Origin: Streptomyces olivochromogenes
GTDB lineage: Bacteria > Actinomycetota > Actinomycetes > Streptomycetales > Streptomycetaceae
DNA length: 55,661 bases
Reading direction: 5' to 3'
Assembly (NCBI RefSeq): GCF_021538895.1
Contig: NZ_JADDRL010000064.1
Coordinates: forward strand, 1-55,661
Under the pieces are notes generated by a model, which worked only from the letters and a program-made list of their open reading frames with translations, did no database searches and was not told where the DNA came from. Below are positions 1 through 8,198 of this stretch, one piece after another. Position numbers and translations under genes: made by a program. Each line of letters begins with the position of its first letter. The first letter of the stretch is position 1.

Positions 1-17
1 CTTCTGTTAGGGCCAGT
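1..17 (-). mobile_element. terminus of an IS5-type element cut by the window edge
   Basis: Read on the minus strand the first bases contain ACTGGCCCTAACAGAA, identical over 16 nt to the left end of the IS5-family element at 38962. In that element the IS begins at CTGG and is flanked by TAA; here the outward end is also followed by TAA. A second copy of the same IS, in inverted orientation, probably lies just left of the window. Bases 18-274 show no gene. Confidence 0.55.
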
Positions 18-274
18 AAGCCTTTCTCTCCGTTGAACCGCTTCACCGTTCCCAGCGCCACCGAGCCGACGCTGACCCGGGCGGGACATGATGCCCTCGA
101 CGCGGAAGGGCGCGGGGTCCGGAGCCCGGTTGGAGTCGCCAACCCCGTGACGGCACGGAGCCGAGGCACACACCGTACTGATCGCCTCAACAATCGATCA
201 GCACGGAAAGGGTGACCGGTCGGTAAATGGTGACTCGGGAGGTGTATTTCCCTACCCCAATGGAGCGTGAACCC

Positions 275-832
275 ATGTCCACAGGAACGCTTCTAGCGAT
301 CATCATCGCGGTCGTGGTGGTCCTCGCCCTGGCCGCCGTGACGGTCTCGCTCATGCGGCGACGCCATCACCTCCGGGAGCGCTTCGGCCCGGAGTACGAA
401 CGAACCGTCGAGGGCTCCGACAGCCGACTCGCTGCCGAGCGTGACCTCAGGCAGCGCGAGAAGCGGCACGATTCGCTGGACATCAAACCGCTACCCCCAG
501 TCTCGCGTGACCGCTACACACGGGAGTGGAACAGCGTCCAGGAGGAATTCGTGGACCGGCCGCAGGACGCGGTGCACGACGCGGACCGGCTGGTGACCTC
601 CCTGATGCACGACCGCGGCTACCCCACGGAGGGGTTCGACCAGCAGACGAAGGACCTCTCGGTGGAACACGGACGCACCCTCGAGCACTACCGTGCCGCG
701 CACGAGGTCGAGTCCCTCAGCAATCGAAGCCAGGCCACGACCGAGCAGCTGCGGGGCGCCATGGTGCACTACCGCGCACTGTTCGACGAGTTGCTCTCCG
801 ACGGCGGCCGGGCCCAGCCCGCCCGGTCCTGA
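275..832 (+). CDS. membrane-anchored protein with FVDxPxxAVHDAD motif
   Basis: The product is 185 aa. Residues 4-24 form one hydrophobic segment followed by Arg/His-rich residues, so the rest probably lies in the cytoplasm. The C-terminal half is charged and helical and carries FVDRPQDAVHDADRLV. I chose the ATG at 275 because GGAG lies 9 nt upstream; an earlier frame start at 227 has no site. The next gene, 31 nt downstream, repeats the same motif, so the pair are paralogs and probably one operon. No function is recognised. Confidence 0.8.
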   Translation: MSTGTLLAIIIAVVVVLALAAVTVSLMRRRHHLRERFGPEYERTVEGSDSRLAAERDLRQREKRHDSLDIKPLPPVSRDRYTREWNSVQEEFVDRPQDAVHDADRLVTSLMHDRGYPTEGFDQQTKDLSVEHGRTLEHYRAAHEVESLSNRSQATTEQLRGAMVHYRALFDELLSDGGRAQPARS

Positions 833-863
833 CACCCACCCGACTCGGTATGGAGGAAACACC

Positions 864-1400
864 ATGCACAGCAACGACGACACGGGCCGCACCACCGGCG
901 GCCTGACCACCGAAGACCTCGCGGAGCCGTCCGGCGCCGCCACGCAGACGCCAGGACAAACAGAGGAGACCTCTTCCAGGGCCCCCACCTACCCCGGCGA
1001 GAGCACCCCCACGACTGACACGCACAGCCCCGCCAATGCGGCCGACCGGGACCGGCCCCCCGGCGAGAGCTCCGACACCACAACCGGCGCCGCCGGCACC
1101 CCGAATGCCTCGGGCACCTCGGACGACGAGACTCCGCAGCTCCTGATGGAGGACGAGGACCGGGACTTCCGCGACCGTTGGCAGAAGATCCAGAACCAGT
1201 TCGTGGACGACCCCCGCGAGGCCGTGCACGACGCCGACGCGCTCGTCGCGGACGTCATGCAAACCCTGGCCACCACATTTGCCCAGCACAAGAAGGAACT
1301 GGAAGGCCAGTGGGGACAGGGCGAGCAGGTGGACACGGAAGAGCTGCGCCGGGCCCTGCGTCGCTACCGCTCCTTCTTCAACCGGCTCCTCAGCACGTAA
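864..1400 (+). CDS. soluble paralog with FVDDPREAVHDAD motif
   Basis: The product is 178 aa. The first 100 residues are low-complexity, rich in Thr, Pro, Gly and Ser, and probably disordered. The last 75 residues align with the C-terminal domain of the preceding gene (FVDDPREAVHDADALVADVM, then a basic RRALRRYRSFF helix). There is no membrane segment. GGAGG lies 7 nt before the ATG. The shared C-terminal domain with different N-termini suggests a membrane-bound and a soluble partner of one complex; that is inference. Confidence 0.8.
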   Translation: MHSNDDTGRTTGGLTTEDLAEPSGAATQTPGQTEETSSRAPTYPGESTPTTDTHSPANAADRDRPPGESSDTTTGAAGTPNASGTSDDETPQLLMEDEDRDFRDRWQKIQNQFVDDPREAVHDADALVADVMQTLATTFAQHKKELEGQWGQGEQVDTEELRRALRRYRSFFNRLLST

Positions 1401-1546
1401 GACTCCTTCTCCCAGGCCGGGCCAGAACAGGAGGGCCGTCGCCCCGCCCACGTCTGCGACACCGGCATGCCGTGGCTTGGCCGACTCCTCGATCAGGCAG
1501 GCCAGATTACGCCGCGAGGCTGTGTGCCGAGTCTTCGGCAGCCGAC

Positions 1547-1998
1547 TCAGCCGCGGTCCAGCGTCTCGCGGGGCGCACGCCGGTATGTGCTTCGATAGAG
1601 AGAGGCGAAGCGGCCCGGTTTGTAGAAGCCCCAGCGCGCGGCGATCTCCATGACCGTGGCGCCTCATTGCAGATCCGCATGGCGTACGGCAGGTCGGTCG
1701 GTGCGAACAGCACCCCATCGCCAGGACCGAAGGAATCCTCGACTCCCTGGAAGGTGGGGTCGCGCACGGTACCGTCGTGGACGAGGCACAGGCAGAACTT
1801 GCCGAGCGGCGTCACCGAGTAGCCCTATCTCGAAGCCAAGGTCGATTTCGTCGATGCTCACCGAGTCGATGGCGGTGCGGTCATGCGGGCTCGACTGGGG
1901 CCGGGCGTGTTGTTGCCGATGCGCATCCTGGCGTAGGCACGGCTGAGGAAGTCCTCGGTCGTCGCCAGGGCGTCGCTGTCGAAGGTCAGCGTCTCCAT
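1547..1998 (-). pseudogene. AraC-family regulator, frameshifted remnant
   Basis: Pieces in three frames read in AraC order. First comes an N-terminal part with TEDFLSRAYARMRIGNN, starting at the ATG ending 1998. Then comes SIDEIDLGFEIG, then a sensor-domain strand with GDGVLFAPTDLPY, and finally the last HTH helix region with IAARWGFYKPGRFASLYR, ending at 1547. The middle of the protein and the first HTH motif are missing. At least two frameshifts and one internal deletion mean no functional protein is expected. Confidence 0.7.
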
Positions 1999-2054
1999 GG
2001 ATATCAGTCGCCCGTTAGCCACTCCGTCATGGGCCGCTGAGCAGGTTTGTTTCG

Positions 2055-2585
2055 TTGGTGCGCATGCGCCCCGTCTTCCTCTTCAAACGGGAGCCGGCAA
2101 GCGAACAGCGCCGCATCTTCGGCGGCCGCTACCTGCCAGGCCCCCTGGCCCGGCCCGAACTGCTTCCCTTCCTGTCCGACATACCCGGCCTGCGGGTGCA
2201 GGCCCTGCACACCGACGACGCCGCCCGGGCCGACCGGCTCGCACTACGCTCGCCCCAGGCCCGCGGCGCCTTCAACCTCTCCGCCGAGCCCTCGGTCGAC
2301 GCCGATGTCCTCGGCGCGATGCTTGGTATGCGACGCGTGCGGCTGCCACGTACAGGGGCCCGATCCGCGATCGCCGCCGCCTGGGGACTGCGCCTGCTTC
2401 CCGCATCCCCTCACCTCTTCGATGCAGTCCTGCGACTCCCCTTGATGGACTGCACACGCGCGCATACTCAACTGGACTGGCAGCCGGACCACACCGCGAC
2501 CGAGGTACTGCAAGAGTTCCTGAACGGGATGCAGCACGGGGCAGGCACAGACACCGAACCGATGCAAGGCCACAAAGTCGGCTGA
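2055..2585 (+). pseudogene. NAD-dependent epimerase (SDR), C-terminal fragment
   Basis: The 176-residue frame resembles the C-terminal half of atypical short-chain dehydrogenases/epimerases: a substrate-domain start RPVFLFKREPASEQRR, then RVQALHTDDAARA, RGAFNLSAEP, and a final TQLDWQPDHTATEVLQEFL. The first 150 or so residues, including the glycine-rich NAD site and the YxxxK catalytic pair, are absent upstream. It is probably a decayed fragment; the open frame could still produce a partial protein. Confidence 0.65.
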
Positions 2586-3155
2586 ACGCAGCCGGGGGTG
2601 TACGCCTGACTGCACCTCGCAGACGTGCTCTGCCAAAGTCGCCGACCGCGGCATGTGCTGATCAGGACCATGACGACCCCATCTTCCGGTCTCGCTTCAG
2701 GGCTCCGCAGCGCGAACCGTGTTTCCTCCCGTCCCAACTGAGCTGAGGGCTGTGTTCTCGCGTCCCTTCAACCAGGCCGGGGCCACCGTGGAGATCCAGC
2801 AGCGTCACCGCGACAGTGCGAGCGTGCCACCTCTTCCTTCAGACAGCCGAGACAAACAAGGCCATGGGCTCGACCGCGACCGGCCGGTCGATGATCCGCG
2901 GCCAGCGGAACAGCCAGACCGCGCGCCGGCGCTTCTCCACCTGGAGCGACGAGCGCGCTATGCGGCATCCTCCCCAGCTCACGCATCACCTCGCCCTCAC
3001 GCCCACCCACGAGGAGACCGCCCGAACGTTTGCCGGATCATCAACGGCGTGCCGAACCGCCTTCGTCGGGACCTGCTCTCACAGGGGAAATCGCGAGCAT
3101 CTGCCTTGCGCGTTGAACCAGCGGCAAACAGAACCGCTGCCGCGATGAGGCGCCG
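2586..3155. other. intergenic, no gene recognised
   Basis: About 570 nt separate the epimerase fragment from the end of the DUF1345-like gene. Overlapping frames exist on both strands, but none has a start with a ribosome-binding site or a recognisable family pattern. A decayed gene on the minus strand is possible. Confidence 0.4.
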
Positions 3156-3872
3156 TTAGTGCAGGATGCTGACAGCGCGGGCGATCACGAGGAGCGAGGT
3201 GACCAGCGCGGAAACGCTCTGGACGCTCATCATGACCTTGGCGCGGGTAGACAGCGGCATGGTGTCTGTCGGGCTGAAGGCAGTGGAATTGGTGACGGAC
3301 ACATACAGGTAGTCCATCAGAGTGGGGACCCAGTCAGAGGTGCCACTGGCACCATCGGCGACTTCCTGAACGGAGTCGTCGTTCTCGTCCTGCGAGAACC
3401 GGAAGTCTGCAAGAGGCAACTCGGTACGGGGCGCCTGGGTGCGGGTTACCGGGCCGCCCCTGTCCAGTTCCCAGTACGCCAGACCGAAGACGATGATGTT
3501 GGTGAGCCAGACCTGTAATGCGGCCACCAGCAGCGAGCGGCCGTCCTTCACCCCGGCGTACACCAGCTCATGGACCAAAATACCGAGGGCGACGACATTG
3601 CTCGTCGCAATGACGGCAACGAGGGTCAAGGACAGCACGCGAAAGGCCCTCGTCTGTCGTGTGAGGCGTTTCGGGTTGATCGCAACGAGCGGTACGAGCA
3701 GAAGAAATTCCAGAGCGGGCAGCACATACCGGGGAGCGATCAGCAGCCGCTGCGGCAGACCCAGATACAACATGATCGCGGCAAGGGTCGCGACCACCCC
3801 CGGCAGCCGTGCTTCCCCTCTCCGCTCATGGCGAGGATGCCTGGTCTGGGCCTCTTCGCGCGGACGCGCCAT
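3156..3872 (-). CDS. DUF1345-like integral membrane protein
   Basis: The product is 238 aa. After a charged N-terminus (residues 1-22) there are about five to six membrane segments. A hydrophilic loop around 135-170 precedes a final pair of segments around DYLYVSVTNSTAFSPTD and the C-terminal VSALVTSLLVIARAVSIL, as in DUF1345 proteins, whose function is unknown. I chose the ATG at 3872 over a frame start at 4025 because GGAGG lies 5 nt before it and the upstream extension is not membrane-like. A sigma-B-like promoter lies 44 nt upstream. Confidence 0.8.
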   Translation of the reverse strand: MARPREEAQTRHPRHERRGEARLPGVVATLAAIMLYLGLPQRLLIAPRYVLPALEFLLLVPLVAINPKRLTRQTRAFRVLSLTLVAVIATSNVVALGILVHELVYAGVKDGRSLLVAALQVWLTNIIVFGLAYWELDRGGPVTRTQAPRTELPLADFRFSQDENDDSVQEVADGASGTSDWVPTLMDYLYVSVTNSTAFSPTDTMPLSTRAKVMMSVQSVSALVTSLLVIARAVSILH

Positions 3873-3915
3873 ATCCCCCTCCACTCGCACCTGCCGATCA
3901 ACCGGGGAACGGAGT

Positions 3916-3941
3916 GTACCCACGGCAACTTCGCAACAGGC
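3916..3941 (-). promoter_or_regulatory. sigma-B-like promoter of the DUF1345-like gene
   Basis: On the minus strand GCCT (3941-3938), a 16-nt spacer and GGGTAC (3921-3916) match the streptomycete sigma-B form GNNT-N14-16-GGGTA[CT]. The -10 lies 44 nt before the chosen ATG. Confidence 0.45.
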
Positions 3942-4376
3942 CTGCAGCCACACCCCGCAGAGCTGGCAAGTGCGTACTCGGTGCCGCGCCAGCCGCCGGA
4001 CGCCTACTCCCGGATGACCGTGCATCTACGCCACATGATCGGCGCAAGTACGACGCCCTGCTCCACCCGAAGTCGGGACAGACGGAAGACCCGGATGTGC
4101 ATCAACATCCCCGAGATCGAGGGGAAGCTACCCGGTAGCATGTCCGGGCGCCGCGACGGGAAGCCCCACTCTTCGCCGGTCGAGGGATCTGCGCGGGTGT
4201 AGTGGCTGCGGCGGTCGGACAGCGGCGCGGGGCAAGCGGGGCGGACTTCCGCGCATCGCAGGCCGAGTGCCAGCGCCCGTCCGTGAACCGGCCCGGTCGC
4301 GGAAACGGCGGTCACTGCTGGGACAGCCAGCCAAAAGGAGAGCTGCGGAGCATGGGAGTAGGCCCGAACTCGACTC
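3942..4376. other. intergenic, no gene recognised
   Basis: Between the promoter of the DUF1345-like gene and the PRC-barrel fragment I see no frame with a credible start or family resemblance. The region probably contains the deleted 3' part of the PRC-barrel gene. Confidence 0.4.
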
Positions 4377-4505
4377 ACCGACCTCGTCGGAGTGCTTGTC
4401 GACCTTGCCGGTGCTGCCGTCGGTCGCCTCGACCTTGTAGCCGGTCAGATCGGCTCCGGCCAGGTCGCCCGAGGCCGACCTGAAACTCCACACATGCTCA
4501 GCCAC
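4377..4505 (-). pseudogene. PRC-barrel protein, N-terminal fragment
   Basis: A GTG at 4505, preceded by AGGAG 10 nt upstream, opens a frame containing GADLTGYKVEATDGSTGKVD and KHSDEVGES, the start of streptomycete PRC-barrel proteins. After about 43 residues the family pattern stops abruptly and unrelated residues follow, so roughly two thirds of the gene is missing. The intact start and ribosome-binding site suggest a fairly recent loss. Confidence 0.6.
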
Positions 4506-4524
4506 GCGAAAACAACTCCTCGGC

Positions 4525-4849
4525 GTGGGCAGCATGATGGGCTACCTGCTGTATACCGACGACGAAGACCTCGGCGTGAACCTCTACGCGCGAAAGCCCG
4601 GCGCGTTCACCGAGGGCAGCGAGCTGGCCGGTTGGCTGCTGGCCTCCCACGCCGCCGTCGCCTTCTCCAAACAGGCCGTCGCCACCCGCCACACCATCGG
4701 CGATGGCTATGGCTATGGGCATCCTCATGGGCAGCCGCCACCTCACCCAAGAAGAGGGGTTCGACGTCCTGCGCCGCTACTCCCAGAAAACCAACATCAA
4801 GCTCCGAGGGGTCGCCCGCCGACTCTGCGAACGAGGCAGCCTCCCGTGA
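4525..4849 (+). pseudogene. GAF-ANTAR regulator, truncated and frameshifted
   Basis: The first frame starts in mid-GAF domain (YTDDEDLGVNLYARKPGAF, then GWLLASHAAVAF) and reads to AVATRHTIGD. The rest continues in another frame as MGILMGSRHLTQEEGFDVL, then TNIKLRGVARRLCERG, a typical RNA-binding ANTAR end with a stop at 4847. A frameshift near 4705 splits the two, and the first 60-80 residues of the GAF domain are missing. ANTAR proteins act as transcription antiterminators; this copy should be inactive. Confidence 0.7.
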
Positions 4850-5140
4850 CCTCGAACGGGCGGCTTCCCCGGCACGTCGTCTGAACCAGAGAAGCCTGGG
4901 CCTGGCCAGCCCCATGGCCGCTGAACCCGGCCTACACACCAAGTCCCCGGCCCCACCACCCCCACACGCCATACAGGGCGAAAAGCCGATCCACGCCCGG
5001 ATGCCCTTCGAACGCGGCCTCACAGCCGCCTCCCCCGGCTGGCGCACTGTGCCTTGGCGGACTGCGGCGAAGCCACGTGAGCGCCGTCGCCGGCCGGTCG
5101 CCCGGCGCGTGCGGCGGCTCCGTCGCAACGGATCAGGCTG

Positions 5141-5474
5141 TCATCGGGTTCTCTTGGCCTGGTCGGCGTGCTCAGTGTCGTGCTGGACCAGGACGGAGAG
5201 CAGATCCGCCGCGGTCAGCGCCGCCTCGGCCGGGTGGCGCAGGGGATTTCCCGGCCGGATGCGGTAGGCGTTGAGACCGTCCCTCACGCCGGTGGGTGAG
5301 GTAGCCACCCGCCTCTAGGTCAGAAATGATCTTCTGGACCGCGCGTTCGGTGAGCCGGCAGTGCGCGGCGATGTCGCGGACGCGGGTCCGGCGATTGCTC
5401 GCGATCGCGGCGAGCACCCGGGCGTGGTTGGTCAGGAAGGTCCACCCTGTGTGTCGTACGGGTACTTCTCCCAT
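5141..5474 (-). pseudogene. winged-helix regulator with frameshift
   Basis: The frame starts MGEVPVRHTGWTFLTNHARV and carries a complete winged-helix DNA-binding domain (DIAAHCRLTERAVQKIISDL, then GGYLTHRREG). Near 5270-5282 one extra base shifts the frame. The proper C-terminus (NAYRIRPGN, then LRHPAEAALTAADLLSVLV) continues in the next frame to a stop at 5141. The intact relative is at 27863. It is divergent from the STAS-ANTAR gene, as in that second copy. If the frameshift is real, a 100-residue protein with the DNA-binding part but an altered tail is made. Confidence 0.7.
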
Positions 5475-5499
5475 ACAGCCAAGGTAGTCCCGGTTCGTT

Positions 5500-5560
5500 C
5501 ACGTATACAAAAGCCTGAATTAGATTTCCCGTATTTCTTGACAGGCTACGTAGGCGGGCA
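5500..5560. promoter_or_regulatory. divergent control region, conserved between two modules
   Basis: Bases around 5504-5555 align without gaps, in inverted orientation, to 27776-27830 between the second winged-helix/STAS-ANTAR pair. The shared features are ACAAAAG/CTCAAAAG and CTTGACRGGYTAC at fixed distance. Conservation of noncoding DNA between copies whose genes have diverged suggests the operator and promoters of the pair, perhaps autoregulated by the winged-helix protein. Confidence 0.4.
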
Positions 5561-5653
5561 GAGCCTGGATGCGGAAGGAAGTGGACGCCGACGGAAGAGG
5601 CGGCCATGCGGGAGCTGAAGCTTCCCGGCCAGCAGGCCAGGGAGGTCGAGATC

Positions 5654-6418
5654 ATGAGCAGATCACCGGTCCACTGCGCCGCGGCGCAAGCAGCACCGCG
5701 GGCTCTCCTGATCGGGGTCTCCGCCCGCGGCGGGCGCCTGCTCGTGACCATCCGCGGCGACCTTGACATCAGCACGGAGAAAACCGTGCAGACCGTGCTG
5801 CGGGCGGCCGTAGGGAAGAGCAGGCACGGGGTCGATCTCGACCTCAGCGGCACAGGGTTCTGTGACGCTTGCGGTCTGAACTGCTTCCTCACCGCCCGGC
5901 GCCGCGCCCTGGCAGCCGGCAAGACAGTGACCATCCGGGCCGCCAGTCCCGTGGTGCAGCGTCTGCTGAGCGTGACGGGCATGTGGCCCCTGTTCACGCT
6001 CCAGCGCTGTCCGGCAGGCCTGTCCTGCTGCGGCCCCGAAGCGAGCGCAGAACATCAGGAGGATGCCCTGGACGAGAACGAGCACCTGCGCACCGAGGTC
6101 GTCCAACTGCGCCAGGCGATGCAGACGCGCCCCGTTATCGATCAGGCCGCAGGGATCCTCATGGCCACGTTCAGCCTCACCGCCGAGGACGCCTGGCAGG
6201 TGCTGGTCACCATCTCCCAGAGCACCAACACCAAACTCGTCCACGTTGCCGAGAAACTGCTCACCACAGTTCAGGGCCAACCGCTCCCCGAGGAAGACCA
6301 GCAGTACGTGGCCGCAGCCGTCGACGCCCTCCGCGCCGCAGATACGACCTCCGATCCCCCGCAACCAGAACACCCCGTGCCCGAGGAAGAGGCCGGCGGC
6401 CGCGGGACGCCGTCGTGA
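5654..6418 (+). CDS. STAS-ANTAR regulatory protein
   Basis: The product is 254 aa from the ATG at 5654 (GGGAGG 8 nt upstream); an alternative ATG at 5606 also has a weak site. Residues 25-115 form a STAS (anti-anti-sigma) domain. Residues 155-210 form an ANTAR RNA-binding domain (DQAAGILMATFSLTAEDAW, NTKLVHVAEKLL). The position of the usual phosphorylated Ser reads CDACGLN here, whereas the paralog at 27016 has GDCSALN, so this copy has Cys there. It should link a partner-switch signal to antitermination and may not be switched off by an RsbW-type kinase. It is divergent from the frameshifted winged-helix gene. Confidence 0.8.
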   Translation: MSRSPVHCAAAQAAPRALLIGVSARGGRLLVTIRGDLDISTEKTVQTVLRAAVGKSRHGVDLDLSGTGFCDACGLNCFLTARRRALAAGKTVTIRAASPVVQRLLSVTGMWPLFTLQRCPAGLSCCGPEASAEHQEDALDENEHLRTEVVQLRQAMQTRPVIDQAAGILMATFSLTAEDAWQVLVTISQSTNTKLVHVAEKLLTTVQGQPLPEEDQQYVAAAVDALRAADTTSDPPQPEHPVPEEEAGGRGTPS

Positions 6419-6638
6419 ACCGGCCCAGCCCCTGCAGTGGCGGACGACCGTCTGATCGCCGGAGCCATGCCGGGCGCGGGGTCTCGCCAGAACCGCTCGG
6501 CCATGCGTGGGCCGCAAGAGACCAGGTCACGTGCCCAGCTGACCAGCGGTCAGAGTGACGTGAAGAGGTGGCCCCCCGCAGCCACTCTTCCTCTCGGGTG
6601 CGGTGCCTGCGGGAGGCGCGGGCCGCAAGGATCAAGGC

Positions 6639-6995
6639 ATGATCCATTCAGCCGATATCCGCGAGTGACGCCACCAGGACGTGATCGATCCCAAAGGACA
6701 CAAGATCGGAGCCCCGGAAGCGGTCTATGTCGACACCACCACCGACACGCCGACGATGGCCACCGTCCGTACCGGACTTCCGACCCGGCAGCGACTCGTC
6801 TTCGTATCCGTCGACGAGGCAACCCTGGGCCCGGGCTACGTGAAGGTGGCGCACCCGAAAGGACTGGTCAAGAAGGCGCCGTCCATGGGCGTGGGCGACG
6901 TCCTGCCCGCAGAGCGGGAAGAAGAGGCCTTCAAACACTACGACCAGCCTTACGAGCCAGGCGCTGGACGCGGGCGCTGCCTCGCACGCCAGTGA
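6639..6995 (+). pseudogene. PRC-barrel protein with internal TGA
   Basis: An ATG at 6639 opens MIHSADIRE, then TGA at 6666 stands where relatives have Trp (EWRGQDV). The frame then continues as DVIDPKGHKIGAPEAVYVD and on to a full PRC barrel ending LARQ at 6995. A GTG at 6681 could restart translation and give 104 residues that lack the first strand. PRC barrels are small protein-interaction folds found in stress proteins. It is either a recent nonsense pseudogene or a shortened gene. Confidence 0.65.
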
Positions 6996-7092
6996 CCAGG
7001 CTTCATCTCCGCAGAAGGGCCAAGCTCTGGCCGGATCGCTGGTCACTGCGCGGGCTCATCGCGCGCAGCACAGGGCCAAGGATGTGCTCACC

Positions 7093-7248
7093 ATGGCCCT
7101 TTTCCTGTGCCTGATCATCGTGGCCATCGTCCTGGGACTCATCGGCGCGGTGGCGCAGGGGCTCACCTACCTCCTGATCATCGGCATCGTGGTCTTCGTG
7201 GCGGACCTGGCCCTGGTCGGCAGGCGCTGGTCCCAGCGCTCTCATTGA
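7093..7248 (+). CDS. small hydrophobic protein, 51 aa
   Basis: ATG at 7093 with AAGGA about 10 nt upstream opens MALFLCLIIVAIVLGLIGAV and a second hydrophobic stretch YLLIIGIVVFVADLALVG, ending GRRWSQRSH. Two membrane helices joined by a short loop resemble the very small hydrophobic stress proteins common in Streptomyces. No partner is evident beside the gas-vesicle genes downstream. Confidence 0.6.
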   Translation: MALFLCLIIVAIVLGLIGAVAQGLTYLLIIGIVVFVADLALVGRRWSQRSH

Positions 7249-7529
7249 CACCTCCTCCGCTGATGCCACCGCACAGCATCCGGGCGGCACGGCCCGCCGC
7301 TGCGCTGCGCGTTAGAAGATCCGAAGGCGCGGCGATATCGCCCCTTTCGGCCTTTCTGACCGGTGGGCGGGCATGCTCCGCCGCGGCCGCGCCCTGGGTC
7401 CGGCCCGACGCCGGCTCCGAGCACTGAGTGGCTGCAGATGCCGTGCCTGCGCCGGCCCGACGGACCGCCGAAGCACGCGCCTCAAGGTTTGGCCAACGCC
7501 CTCCCGGCCACACGGAGGGGAGAGATGGC

Positions 7530-7713
7530 AGTGCCGAAGGCCGGCTGATTGTTGGAGGTGGAAGTCCTCGAACTCACCCCGGGTTAACGATGAGCCTGAT
7601 GGTGAGCTGCCACATGGAGCTTGACGCGCGGGGACAGCTCGCTCACTGGCTATCGGCGCTTCCGCCGCTACGAACGCGGGCGGGCGGACACACACACGCC
7701 CGGCGGCCGTTAG
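7530..7713 (+). pseudogene. gvpO: gvpO, gas-vesicle protein remnant
   Basis: Pieces in order match the C-terminal half of streptomycete GvpO: AG-TGA-LLEVEVLELTP (the stop at 7546 replaces the expected Trp), then TMSLMVSCHMELDARGQL in another frame, then YRRFRRYERGRAD in a third, with a stop at 7711. The position directly before gvpA is the canonical one for gvpO. At least one nonsense change and two frameshifts make it non-functional. The N-terminal half, around 7400-7530, is not clearly readable. Confidence 0.6.
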
Positions 7714-7772
7714 GCCGCTCACGACCCGACAGAAGGTCACGGCCCTTACACGCACAAGGAGGCGCGGTCGGC

Positions 7773-8198
7773 ATGACCGTAGTCCCGCAGCAAACCGGCG
7801 GAGGCGCCAGCAGCCTCTACGACGTACTGGAACTCGTCGTCGACCGGGGGCTCGTCATCGATGCGTTCGTACAGGTCTCCCTGGTCGGCATCGAGATCCT
7901 CGAGATCGACGTGCGGGTCGCCGTGGCCAGCGTCGACACCTACCTGCGCTTCGCCGAGGCGTGCAACCGGCTCGACCTCGAGGCCGGCCCGCGCAAGAGC
8001 CCTGGTCTGCCCGACATGGTCGGCGAGATCACCGAATCCGGCGCCCGCGGCAAGTCCAAAGGCGCGCTGTCCGGCGCCAGCCAGACCGTCTCCGACGCTT
8101 TCAAGCAGGCACGTGACGAACGCTCGGGCGACGAGGCCGAGGCCGAACCGCGGCCCCGCAAGCCCACAGCCGCCCGCAGGAAGGAGGAGCAGGAGTGA
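7773..8198 (+). CDS. gvpA: gas vesicle structural protein GvpA (GvpA/GvpJ type)
   Basis: The product is 141 aa. Residues 14-70 are the GvpA core (SLYDVLELVVDRGLVIDAF, VSLVGIEILEIDVRVAVAS, then TYLRFAEACNRLDL), followed by a charged tail ending RRKEEQE. It forms the ribbed gas-vesicle wall or a minor component of it. The extended tail is normal for Streptomyces proteins annotated GvpA or GvpJ. AAGGAGG lies 10 nt before the ATG. Its stop overlaps the start of gvpF by 4 nt, so the two are translationally coupled. The neighbouring gvpO and gvpG are broken, so vesicles are unlikely unless the missing genes are elsewhere. Confidence 0.88.
   Translation: MTVVPQQTGGGASSLYDVLELVVDRGLVIDAFVQVSLVGIEILEIDVRVAVASVDTYLRFAEACNRLDLEAGPRKSPGLPDMVGEITESGARGKSKGALSGASQTVSDAFKQARDERSGDEAEAEPRPRKPTAARRKEEQE

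Noticed and set aside
33..215. 60-codon frame at the left edge
   Set aside because: It has no ribosome-binding site, no family resemblance and adjoins an IS end.
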